Positions 19,464-30,948 of a stretch of 64,000 bases of DNA are shown in pieces. Origin of the DNA: Paraspadella gotoi. Taxonomy: Eukaryota; Chaetognatha. The stretch covers positions 18,020,992 through 18,084,991 of the forward strand of contig CM119267.1 of the NCBI GenBank assembly GCA_051294375.1, written 5' to 3'. Under the pieces are notes generated by a model. That model was not told the DNA's origin. It saw nothing but the letters and a program-made list of their open reading frames with translations, and did not search any database. The first letter of the stretch is position 1; the number at the start of each line of letters is the position of its first letter. Position numbers and translations under genes: made by a program.

Positions 19464-20630
19464 TTGTCTCTTAGATTTTTTGGGGGGGTATCATTATTTC
19501 GGTTTAAAGTCATGTTTTAATTACTTTATAATACATAAAAACCGCAAAAAAATCTTATTTTATTAGTTTTTGAGAGTTAGCAAGTAAGGTTGACGAGTGA
19601 CGAGAGCCGACAAGGGTTTCAGTCTAGAGGAAGTTGCTCTTGCCGATGACCGACGAGCCATATTTTTTATATATTTTTAGCTTCAGCTCGAAGTTTGTGC
19701 AAATTTAATTAAGGAAGTTTATTGAATAGTATAACGATAAGAGCTACAGCTGCTATTCGACAATTTCCTTTTTGATCTTCATAGTTATTGAAGTTACATA
19801 ATGTTTTAATTGTCGTTTGAGATTTAACAAACAGCTCTTAGAGAAAGCAAAGAATTTTGAAATTTTAACAACGATTTTTAATTAAAAGTTGGACATGTTT
19901 CTCTCTCTTTCTCTCTCTCTCTCTCTCACACTCTTCTTTTACACAAAATGTATTGTTGAATGTCATATGCTGATGAAGGCTTGAAGTAAACAAGCCGAAA
20001 CATGTCCAACTTTTAATTAAAAATCGTTGTTAAAATTTCAAAATTCTTTGCTTTCTCTAATAACAATAAACAACGAAAAGAAAGGATTATCGCAACAAAC
20101 AGCTCTAAAATATATACTTTCTCTTTCTTTGCAATCCTAAATTGGTGATAAAATGTAAATTAATGTTTTTTTATTCTTAAACTTTGCATAGTTTTATAAT
20201 TAGCTCATTTTTTACTATGATTCTCCACCTTTTAGTAATTATGAATTAAAGAAATCATTATTACCACCAATTGTCGATATATAGGTCAATTATTATCCGG
20301 AATGGTTGCTTTTTGTTATTGCACCGAATAACTATTTCCTTCTTTCGCTCTCAAGCCGGCGCTAAAATCGCCCTTTGAAACTGTCCTTCATTATCGCTCT
20401 AAGAGAGGAATAAAAAGTCAAAAAGACCTCTATGATCATGTGGTCATTTGCCTTTTTACTAATTATTTCATTTTCGTAGTTAACCATTTCAATCACATGG
20501 CCAATCCCCTTGCCAGAAAAAACTCAAATATGTAAGTTTTTGGGGAAATCTTGCGAAAAAGAAAAAAAATCAGTTCTCCTTGTGACCTCTTTCGATCTGA
20601 TTACGACTCACACTTCCAAGACTCCCGATA
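19464..20630. other. spacer with fold-back insertion
   Basis: AT-rich DNA between the methyltransferase pair and the next gene. Apart from the fold-back element at 19826-20106 I see no coding exon or RNA gene. Confidence 0.6.
19826..20106. mobile_element. fold-back insertion with 64-bp perfect arms and 13-bp target duplication
   Basis: Direct repeats AACAAACAGCTCT at 19826-19838 and 20094-20106 flank a 255-bp insertion. Inside it, 19838-19901 and 19997-20060 are exact reverse complements. They enclose a roughly 95-bp loop with a CT-rich run and a hammerhead-like core: CTGATGA at 19970-19976, a 6-bp stem GGCTTG/CAAGCC (19978-19983, 19991-19996), GAAA at 19997-20000, then palindromic ACATGT and GTC. 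A 33-base tail follows the right arm. A 13-bp target duplication is more usual for retroposition than for DNA transposons. The family is not identified. Confidence 0.8.
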
Positions 20631-21480
20631 ATGGCTACGACGGAGAATGGGGCGACGACGATGTCGATGCGATTGTCCGATTTGAACGATGAAGAGCGTT
20701 GCGAAATATTGCGCCAGAGGAAAATTGCTCCGTCCGTCATCGGTGTAAGTAATTTGTTTCGCTCGCCTGAGAAAAGCAGAGCCCGCAATTCCTCACTTTA
20801 CAGAATATACTACATACATACATACTGCATATAACATAGTGAATAGTCAGGATATAGTAATGAGTAACATAATTAGTCAATGGTCAATATTGGTCATGCA
20901 TTTCGTTGGAATTGCTCGACAACAATTTAATTGCGCGATTAACGATATTATTCTTGCGACATATTCTCCGTCTCCACAGCGACACGTCACACCCGGTGGA
21001 TCAATAATTCACGTAGTTCCTAAAAGACCTCGTATAACGACCTCCTCTTCGCCGCCGTCTTCGGCTAAACAAGTTCCTTCGTTAGCGTCGAAAAATTCCG
21101 AATCACAAGCGGAAGACGATGACGTTATTTTCTTGGATGAGAGGCGACCGTCTCCAAAAAAATCCAAGTCTAACGAGACTACCTCATCCGAGCCGAATGC
21201 TGTGGAGGACGAGACGACCAATGCTTCTTCGTTTTTACCCGCCAAAGCGGACGGCGTCAAGACCGTCGACTGCGAGCGATGCGGAAAATGCATTCCTTAC
21301 TTTTTCGGTCGCGGAATCGATCATCACTTCGCCGCTTATCACGATGAACCGCCCGTTGGGCTGAAGGAGATTCCAAAAGATACTGGAGTATCTTATGAGA
21401 TTTGCATCCATTGCAAATTGTACTACGATCCTTTCTGCGTAAAATATCACGGGGACCAGTGCTCGAAAAAAGCTGGCTGA
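20631..21480 (+). CDS. small protein with predicted SUMO-interacting motif and two Cys/His zinc-like modules
   Basis: Two exons, 20631-20744 and 20980-21480, phase 0 across the intron, giving 204 residues. I do not recognise the family. Visible features are a charged N-terminus (LNDEERCEILRQRKI) and a Ser/Pro-rich basic middle. An acidic-flanked hydrophobic core DDDVIFLDE (VIFL at about 87-90) fits the SUMO-interacting consensus. Near the C-terminus are CERCGKC...HHFAAYH (about 136-159) and CIHC...HGDQC (about 180-199), which could each bind zinc in a UBZ-like or C2HC manner. A nuclear, SUMO/ubiquitin-linked role is only an inference. An AATAAA at 21651-21656 is a likely poly(A) signal. The alternative is that exon 1 differs, since it is short. 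Confidence 0.65.
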
Positions 21481-22327
21481 AGAATAGGGCAGGATTTTAT
21501 TGAGTCAGGGAGGGCGGAGGATATTTCCATTGTTAAATTCCATTGCATGCGTTTGGTTATTTTAATTTTGTCAGCTTTTTATCAACACAGTCATGGGAGG
21601 CGTAATAAGAATCGTCTCCACAGAGTACAACCTTGCATACGTATAGTATTAATAAAAGGTTGCTGTAAATGTTTGACTCGGGAGCATTGATCTTCTAGTC
21701 TTCCTTTTTACTTATTTAATCTGGACTGAATGTGTCTATCTGATTAACCCTGGTAATTGGGTGATGAATTGACCCATGATTTAATTCGGTATTTGAGAAA
21801 AAAAACATTCCAATAAGTCTTCATTACAAGACCTAGTGCCTTTTGCTAAGTTTTCTGCTAGCTCGGTGATTTGATAGCTAATATTGGAACTCTAATTATA
21901 AAATTCAACTACGTATATTTCTGAGAATGTGTCCATGTACGCCTCCTTACTGATCTATGTACCATATATAATATATATCAAGTTAGGTATATTTTTTTAG
22001 AATATCCGACCGAAAGCTCTTTCATTATTTTAGCCTCTGTTGTCCAAATTGTACTCTTATAATTACATATCGTTGACCGCTAGTGGTCAATGGAAAGTTA
22101 ATTGTATTTAGACTAGATAATTTTTGATCCATTTTTGTTTCTATTTTTTAAAAGCTACATTTTTTCTCAGACTTATTTTAGGTTTCTTTGCAAGAACAAA
22201 TGTTTATACACTGGCTTAACTTTAACAGTGCAATAACCTGAATGACCTGCAAACGTCGCAAATACCTAAACCGAACTAGGAAACCGAATTCAACTCTATT
22301 ATCTCGTCGACAGTGAGACGGGCGAAT
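21481..22327. other. 3' UTR and spacer
   Basis: AT-rich, no coding exon supported. Contains the probable poly(A) signal of the preceding gene at 21651-21656 and the presumed promoter and 5' UTR of EXOC3. Confidence 0.6.
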
Positions 22328-25300
22328 ATGTCGGCGACCGACCCGGACGACATCGCCCACCTGGAGGTGAACGCACGGGCGTCGGCGCTTAAGCAGGTCT
22401 GCAACATGCTGCAGAGGCCCGATCAGCTCGAGAAGATTGACCAGTACAAGAGGCGGCTCAACCGTAAAAAGGCATCCGTTGACGCCATGCTCAAGACCGC
22501 GCTGCAGGTATTAATTCTGATTTTATTCTCAACTCGTTTTTATTTTTCGCCATTTCTACGTCAATTCTCACTCACTCGTTTAGTCACAATTGGACGGCGT
22601 GAAAGACGGATTATCCAACATGCAGTCGGCTGTGAAGGAATTAAATCAAGTCAGGGATAATCTCGAGGACGTGAAAACTTCTTACAAATCAGTTGAATCC
22701 CTTTACACTGTCTTGAAAGTGAGTTTGAGAATTATTTGCAATTCTATTTATTTTTTCGAATTAGGTTATGAAATTCGTAATTTTAAACATTAATAGTATT
22801 TAGCTTCCTGATTAATTTACATAAAAATTGACTATCACAGGACCTTCGCGACGAAAACCTCAAACACATTCAATACGCCGCTGCCAAGGATAATCTCAAG
22901 CATATCTTCACCGTTCCAGAAATTGTCGACAAATGCCGGACCTACATTATGGAAGGTGAGAGGCTAACACCTGTACCAAGTATAATTTTGTTCTTATCAA
23001 TTTACCCAAAAAATTCAGGCAAGCTGCTATCGGCACATAAGGCGTTGATGGAGCTAGAAAATTCTCGCGACGAATTGATGTTCGAACTGCATCGCCTGCC
23101 GCAGCAAAGCCCCACCGACAGGAACACCCTCAAGCACTACTTCAACGAGGTCGATAAACTCAGCGACGAGCTCGCAAAACAGGTACATAAACGAATATTT
23201 AGCGGAGGTATTCGGTTGATCACGGAGTTTTTTTTTAACCCTTTAAACCATTCACTTATTTGACCTTTTCCCGCTCTCGCGCCGGCCAGCTGTTCCTCGT
23301 CCTCCAGCGTTGCATCAACACGGTGCGAAAGGAGCCGACGGCGCTGGTCACCGTCCTTCGCATAGTGGAGCGCGAGGAGCGTCTCGACGCCCACTGGCGC
23401 GACAAGAACGAAAAGACAGGCTTCATGCCCCAGGGTCGCCTCAAACGCTGGCGGGAGAAGGCCTTTAAGACGATGGAACACTCCTGCATCACCAAGATCG
23501 AGTGCCACGTCATCGAGGACAGGCAGAGCAACAAGATGTGGCTCGTCAAGCAGCTCGAGATGACGAGAATTCTGTTGTTGGAGGATTTGAAGGTGCACGC
23601 GCTCTCTTGTTTCGTTTTCACAGAGCAATTCGAATAACAGGGAGGAATTGTTATACTTCAGGTGGCCAAAAACTTGCTGCCGAACTGCTTTCCGCCATCC
23701 TACGAGATTTTTGACAAGTACGTTGCTTGGTACCACAGCGCCTTGGCCGCGCACTTCCGGGGCCTCATCAAGGAAGGGCTGGAAGGGTCTGAGATCATTC
23801 CGATGCTGTCGTGGCTAAATATCTACAAGTCGCCTGAAATGCTCATGCATCCGGATTTAGAAGTAAGATGAGTTTTAGAATAATAATTATAATTATAATT
23901 ATTTTAATAAATTGAAATTTCTTTGTAGGCGGACATTTCCAAAGTTCCCGATTTGTTAGAGCAAAAAGAAGTTGAGGGGTTGATTCAACGATATCTCGAC
24001 ACCACTAGAGATAACATGACAGAATGGATGCGAAACTCGCTCACGTCCGACAAGGTTTATACTTTTGTTTTAATAAACTAAAGTCATCCATTGTTATCAT
24101 AGACAAGAAAATGTTTTTTCGCTTTTTCAGGTCGATTGGTTTAAGGAGAAAGAGCCTGAATCTGATGGAGACGGTTATTATCACACTTCGCTACCAGTCA
24201 TTGTTTTTCAAATGATAGAGGAGCACCTTCAGGCTAGTTGTCGGAATATTTTTTTTTTATCATGACTTCATAATTAAAATTATTAGGTCTTTAAATCGTT
24301 AGGTGGCGAACACGATTTCGGACGAGCTGACGGCGAGAGTATTTCAACTTTGCTTGGAACAGTTAAAAACGCTGTTGGATTATTACAGAGCCGCGATTCA
24401 AGTGAGTGGGATGGATAACTGACCCAAATCTTGACTCGTCCTGCTTGCAAAATCGACTTTCTTTTTTAGGCGTACAAAAACAAGCACTTCGAAGACCGGA
24501 AGCAATTTTGTCCCTTCACCCTTTTTACCATCGCCGCCATCAATAACTGCGGCTCCTTCCAGGAGAATCTGACTAAAGTCGCCAGCAAATACGGCAATCA
24601 GTGCAAGTCCGCCAGCATCAAGGATTTTAACTTGGACAAGCAGGTGAGAGAGACTCGAGAAAAAATCGTCGCGAACGCGAAAGACATGTTATTTAACTAA
24701 GTTGACCGTAGGTGGCGGCGATCTTTGAAAAGTTAAACCACACTGCCGACGAGACGATCAACTATTTGCTGGATGAAATGTTCCTCGACTTGGATGCTTG
24801 GTTCGCTCATCTCGTCACCAAAAATTGGACGGCCTCCAACGAGAGTCTGGACACCATATGCGTCACAATCGAGGACTACACGCAGGTGGGAGAGAAAGGG
24901 ACGGTAAGGGTTTGACGGGTTTAATTTGTCAGGTACAAATTCATTGTTAAAGCTTTTCTTGAGCACTGTACTGAACTTCTTCAGGATTACATCCACATGA
25001 AGCCCAAGTACTTTCAAAAACTGATAGAGGTAGCGTTGGACCGCGTGGTGGCTAATTACATTCGGAGGCTGTTATCGCGTTCCATCACTTTCACTAAGTA
25101 CGAGGAACGACTGGAGGTCGGCGAAAAGATTTGTAAAGACGCCGATCAAATTAAGGTTAGCCTTTGTAAAGGATTTCGTGTACGAAATCGCGTTTTAAAC
25201 GCTCATCTATCGACTAAAGGCTCTGTTTAATAAAATCGGCGGGGCTTCGTTCCTCCGACAAAAGCGCGGGTCGCCGACCGACGTCCTTCCGATTCTGGCC

Positions 25301-26134
25301 GAAGTTTTGAAGCTCAAGGATCCGACGATGATGAGCTTGGAGCTTGGGACTTTGGTCAACAAATACCCGGATATTCAGAAGGACCACTTGGTCGCCCTCT
25401 TGTACCTCAGAAGCGACTTGAAGGTAAAAAAGATAGAGGCGAAATTAGAGAGAAAGGGGAGGACCCGATCGCCAGCCAATGTCTGTCTTTTTCGCTGTTA
25501 AATAACCCGTCTCGTTGGGTTAATAACGCAATTCCCCTTATATTTAACTGTCTGTCAAGTAACGCGTTATGTAACCTTTTTTTCCTGCTTTTTTCGATCG
25601 AAACCCTCTTCCTTAATTTTTCCCAGTTCATGGATACTAGCAAGATAATCCATACTTGCATAAATATTTGATCTCGCCGAAGCGAGAATCATTCGTTCAG
25701 GTTTTATGTTTAAATTTTATAAGAATTTTGCCAAATTTTCATTAACCGTTTTTTTTTTTTTGTTTTTTTTAAAAATAAAAACTTGTCGGCGTTTCTTCTC
25801 ACACTAATCCATGCGATCGCCTTCCCTTTGCCGTGAGAGATGCGTTTTCTTTTCCATATCGTTGAAATTAGACTGTTCGTTGCGCCGCTATTTTGTCCGT
25901 GATGCGGCGTTATCGAAGTAGTATTTTCACAACGCCGCAGTATGTTGTTGCCCTAAGTTCTGAGAAATAAAGATTTTTTTAGATATATTTACCCTATTCC
26001 TTCATTTTTGTCAGGGTATGGCGCTGCAGCTGGTTAACGAAACACTGGGTGAAGATTTGGACGAGAAGCAGGCCGAAGTTAGGCGAAAACAGGGAGCCAA
26101 CGCTCGGACAGTCTTCAGCCTTGTCAAGTTGTGA
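22328..26134 (+). CDS. EXOC3: exocyst complex component 3 (Sec6)
   Basis: Fourteen exons: 22328-22507, 22584-22718, 22841-22955, 23019-23182, 23290-23592, 23662-23862, 23929-24054, 24131-24232, 24303-24401, 24470-24643, 24712-24885, 24985-25155, 25220-25423, 26015-26134. All phases agree and give 755 residues, matching animal EXOC3 (about 745-756). Diagnostic matches are [17 protein letters not shown] and [12 protein letters not shown] near the N-terminus, [46 protein letters not shown] and [17 protein letters not shown]. Sec6 is a helical-rod subunit of the exocyst, which tethers secretory vesicles to the plasma membrane. The intron 24233-24302 appears to be GC-AG. The last intron (591 bp) is much longer than the rest. 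The ATG at 22328 is the first one that opens this frame. Confidence 0.95.
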
Positions 26135-26679
26135 CACTTTTTTTTCGCCGAATTTAACTCTCATTCTCAAGTGGTGAATCTCTGAAGCCATCGCTGATAG
26201 AAAAAAACAAACTAATGGCATCATAAGCAACTGCACGCCCAATAATCTCTGTAAAACAATCGTGCATGCCGTACGGTTGATTATTCCCAGCTATTGTCTG
26301 CGCAAATAGCAAGTCCCCCAAGACTGTTATTCAAGTTTATTTATTGTCCGGACTGGAAACTTATACTAATTTTATTTTTTATTTTGTTGATAATAACTCG
26401 TCGCGTCAATATTGATTTTAATGGCTTTTTTATTTAATTTTTGCTACCCTGCTAGATTTTCAAACTTCCAACGAAAAAAAATTCAATTTTGGTTAAAGAT
26501 TAATAAAGATAAATAGATAAAAAGATAAAAAATAAAAATAAGGTAAATAAAGATAAAACTATCAATTCGACTGATACATCATGTCGACATAAAGTTGCGG
26601 ATTTTTCTTGGCTGAGATTACAACATAAGTACTCAAATTTAATTCGCTCGTTTATCAAGTCGAATTTTGACTTTTCAAA
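26135..26679. other. EXOC3 3' UTR / MIC60 promoter region
   Basis: AT-rich gap of 545 bp between two same-strand genes. AATAAA motifs near 26498 could end EXOC3 transcripts. No exon or RNA gene seen. Confidence 0.55.
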
Positions 26680-29600
26680 ATGATTCGGGCTGCGGGAATG
26701 ACGTTCAGCCGGCGCTGTATTCAAAATGCGGCGCGACGTAAGGGTCAAAAGGCGCGGGAATATTCCACGGGTGAGTTCTTGCCGGGAGGGATAATAAGTC
26801 GAAGCTTCGTTCTTATCGGTTATCCTCTTTATCCCCCTCTATTTACTGTAGCTCAAAAGGGCAGCGGTTCCATGGCTAAAGTAGCGGCGGCGGGAATCGC
26901 GGTGGTTGGCGTGGGTGGCGGGATCGCGTACGCCACGGGTTACATCTCTCCATCGATGCTGATGTAATTTTTCTAGAGTTTTCCTTTTCATTGTCATTAC
27001 TCTTTCAAATTTGTATGTAACCTAATTTTTTTTTAGGCCAGTAGACCAGAAGCTAAACGATGAAAACAATTCTTCCAACACTTCCCTCTCTGCAGCCCCG
27101 GCGCGTTTAACCGGTATGCAATTGGCAATGCTCAAGTTTATAATATAGTAAAACTTATTTTTCCCCCCCATTTTCCCCTTAGGTTCTGGCGTCGTTCCCA
27201 CGCCTCCGATCGACGACTCAGCGGAAACGTCTCTACTCAAGAGCAAGAAAAACAAAAAGGTGCGCGAGACCCACGTTTTATTTATTATTTTTTTCAACTC
27301 GAATTCGTTTCGTTTAATTTAAAAGTTGGACGTGAAGGAGGAAGAGTTGGGAGACTCCGCCGGAGAAGTGAGTCGGAAAGAGTGAGTCAAAATTAATAAA
27401 ACACGACGATATTCAAGCCCCCGTTTTTTGTTTTTTTTGTTCTACAATACACAGTCCGCCGTCCCAGACGATTTCACCGCCATCCCACCGCCTACCGACT
27501 ACGTTGCCACCTTCCCGGCCGCCGATGCTGAGGCGACGGAAACGTCCGAAACGACGGGGCCTGTCGTTCAACCTTCGGAGACTTACGAAGATACTGTGGC
27601 GGCGCCCTCTGAGGCTGTCGCTCAAACGCGTAAGTACAACTCCATATAAATTAGTTTTTCATCCATACTTAGGATTCGAAAGATGAGTTTAAAATATTTC
27701 ATTATGGTGTAGAATATCTCCTCGCTCCCGACGTTGTGGGTCGAATTAACCAGATGGATTCGGAGTCGTTGAGTGAGAACCAGGCCCTCACGTCTATTCT
27801 CAAAGAAGCTCTCGAAGAGTCCGCCAAGGTTGGTCGCATTGTTGCATTAATCCGTGCCTCTTTTAGACAAAACGAGTTTTATTGTTGCTCAGGCTGCCTC
27901 GGACGCTATGGACCGCCTTTCCGATGCCGCGGAGGGGGTGAAAGATTATACAGCATTGCTCAAGAGAGCTATGGACGATGGCAAGCCGGAAGACAAAAAG
28001 GTAAATATTTTTCTGTTTCGTTCCAGTTTGTTCAAAATACAATTCGAGGCATCTCATTTATAAAAGAACGCTTGGGATAAAGCGGTTCAATTGTCATCGG
28101 AAAAAGATCAAAAGCTGGTGGCCGCCAATGAAGCTTACGCCAATGCCAAAAACTCCATCATCATCGCCTTGCAAGCCGTCGACGGTGGCAGAGCTGGCGC
28201 CAAAACCAGGTTTGTTCTGAGTTGTTCGGAAATGAAAACTTATGTTATTAAAAATTAATATTAAAAAATCGCCAAGGGACAACCCTGAGATCATCCGCGT
28301 CGAAGAGAAGGTTTACCGGCTGCGTCGTGAATTGGACGATCGGCTGGTATCGCTGGAAAAGTCCCAGTCCGACGCCCGTATCATGAAGGCCTTCTCCGAT
28401 CTCGTGGAACAGGGCAAGCAGCAATTCAACGCCGAGCTTCAAGCTCTCATGCCTGATATCAAACTAAATGAGACTGGTCAGTTTTCAGTGTTAAAACTCA
28501 AGCAGAATAAACAAATTGTCATTTTGAGCTTTCTCGAATTCTTTTTCTTTCCTGTCTCTCTCTCAGGATCGAAGTTGTCGGAAGCGGAGTTGAACCTTCT
28601 CATCGCCTACGCTCACCGATGGATCATGCAACTGCAGCGACAGTTGGCGGAATACCAGTTCTTGGAGGAACAACGGCTGACCGAAGCCCTGTTGCGGCAA
28701 AAGTCCGAGGACAAAGCGTTAGCGGAGATGGAGTTGCGGGAGGCGTTGGCGGATCAATTGAGTCGGTTGGCCATCGAGGTTTGACAAATGGCAAAAGAAA
28801 AACAAAAATCATCTTTTGTTTCTCGTTTTATTTTGTTAAAAAAATTACAACTCATTCACAGAAAGAAAGAGCGATATCGGCGGCGCGCAGGCAGGCAGAG
28901 GAGGACCTCCTGTCTCAGCTGAAGCGTCAAGCGGCCGCCCATAGTCAGCACCTCAACGAAGTCCTCGCCGTTCAGGAGGAGGAATACGGGGAAAGGCTCA
29001 AGGCCGTCCTTGTCGAGGGAGTTGCGGCTGAAAGGACTAAGTTGGAAGGTAAACGCCAGAGAAAGTGAGTTTTTGAAATCACGATCAAGCCATGACTCTT
29101 GGTCTATGATTAACAATGTAGAAATGGTGAGTCAAGCCTTCGAACAGCTGAAGGGAATCGAATCTGCCATCGAATCCCGCGCGCACCTGGAAAACTCCGC
29201 GAGGGAACGCCAAGATTTGTGGGTAGCTGTCGCGGCGCTGAAGAACGCCGTCGTCGACGAGCACCGAGTCCCACTAGGTAAGAGGAGAAAGATATTTCCT
29301 TGGATATTTAATTTGTGTTAACTATTTAATTAAAAAGGATCAAATAAATTTTCAGCCGAACGCGTGATTGCCGTCGTGGCGGCGGCGGGAGGAGACTCCC
29401 TTGTGGAGACTCTTCTTGGCGCTATCCCCGACGAGGCGTTGGAGGAAGGAGTCTATTCTGATGCCCACCTAAAGTCGCGGTTTCAGAAAGTTAGGGAGAT
29501 TTGTAAAAAGGTGAAAGATTGGTCGAATGAGAGATTTAAATTTAAATTATCGCGCTTTTACTCGAAAGCAAAATTGATTAGGTTTCCATGGTGACGGAGA

Positions 29601-30086
29601 AAGGCGGTCTTTTCCAAACGGCCCTCTCGTACGTAAACTACAAAGTAACTAACGAGTCCGTTTTGGTGAAACCGGCGGAGGAGGTCGATCCCGAGTTGGA
29701 CCCCATGATGAAGATCGTTTGTCACGCTCAGTGGTGAGATACGTTTTTGACAATACGCAAATGATTGGAAATAAAATTACATTCGTAAAACCCTTTGACC
29801 GGTTGATCGTCAGGTACGTTGAACACGACGACCTCGAAAGCGCATTGCGATGCATGAATCAGTTGCGAGGAGAACCGAGGCGTTCGGCTTACGACTGGAT
29901 CGCGGATGCCAGGATCGCCCTTGAGACCAGACAGGTTAAGAGAGATGAGTTTTTATCTCATAAAAGCTTTGAATAGGATAGAGATCGACGATAATATTAT
30001 CCGTTTACTCTCAGGCCATCAACACTCTTTATTCGTGGGTCTCCGCGCTGAACGTCGGACAATTCCCGCCCGAAATGAAAAACTGA
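26680..30086 (+). CDS. IMMT: MICOS complex subunit MIC60 (mitofilin)
   Basis: Seventeen small exons: 26680-26770, 26852-26963, 27037-27113, 27183-27259, 27326-27367, 27455-27629, 27713-27828, 27893-28000, 28067-28209, 28277-28476, 28567-28778, 28862-29048, 29122-29277, 29356-29510, 29582-29733, 29814-29934, 30015-30086. Phases agree and give 731 residues, like animal mitofilins. The Arg-rich N-terminus looks like a mitochondrial presequence. A Gly/Ala-rich membrane helix (VAAAGIAVVGVGGGIAYATG, about residues 40-60) follows, then an acidic Pro/Thr-rich linker and long coiled coils. The mitofilin C-terminal signature is present (YVEHDDLESALRCMNQLRGE, DWIADARIALETRQA). MIC60 anchors cristae junctions in the inner membrane. 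Confidence 0.93.
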
Positions 30087-30948
30087 TCTCTTTTTGTGTC
30101 ACGTTTCCCCCTGCCGTCCTCCTCCTCCTCCTCCTCCTCTCCCTTCTTGCCCCCGTTAGCCAAATGCTACCGTAAAAACGTGATTCACCCCAACTCTCCC
30201 TCGCCGAGCATCCTCGACGAAGTCACGCGACGACAAGTCACAAGATTAATTTCGATTAAGAGCCGAAGACCGACGCCGACTTATGTACCAAATTCATACC
30301 CGGGCAGCTCCCCGCCATCATTAAAAAATACTGTTGTTTCGAAGATAGATAAATTCCGCTGCGGCACCAATGGGCTGGCGACATCAACCGTTTTTGTATT
30401 GGATAGAAATCGCGCGCGGAGTCAGCGTTTTCCCGTCGGGTATACACAGCTATCTTCGTCTAGGAAGTTAATCGTCAGCAAGTTTTTAACAGCATCATTC
30501 GGTTTTTGGTTCGAGCATCCTACGGTTTGCTCGGATCTTAGTGATAATAATAGACTTTTCTGTGCGGTTACATTTTTTTTTTTCGGGCTAATTTGTTTTA
30601 ATAAATAAGATATATGTTTCGAATGAGCCATAAAGAGCGCAAGTTTTTTTTGTTTACATAATAATTAATAATAATTAATAATTCGGATAATATACGTATT
30701 TGGCTTTCGTACAATATACTATTTAATATATTTTACTACTTTTTAATTCTCCGATGCTCGAATCTACTAGTACCTTAAAGATTTGTTATTAACGAGTTGT
30801 TTGGTTATTGCAGTCGTTCGCTGCGAAACTGGGATTTTGTGCCGAATTTACATCATTCATGCCTTCCGTTGAATAGATCTCATTCTCACTAAACGTTAAC
30901 TAATTTTTTTTCGTCAAAACGAAAAATAAAAACGAAAAAATTGCCGAA
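30087..30948. other. MIC60 3' UTR / spacer
   Basis: Begins with a CTC-rich run (30116-30142), then mixed sequence turning AT-rich, before the GPN1 start. I see no supportable exon. An ATAAATAA at 30600-30607 resembles a poly(A) signal. Confidence 0.55.

Noticed and set aside
19970-20010. Claim of an active hammerhead ribozyme
   Set aside because: An extra A before stem II and poor stem I pairing mean only a hammerhead-like core can be claimed.
25860-25945. GC hairpin (GCGCCGC...GCGGCG) in the last EXOC3 intron as a small RNA gene
   Set aside because: The stem is short and imperfect, with no supporting promoter or conservation evidence.
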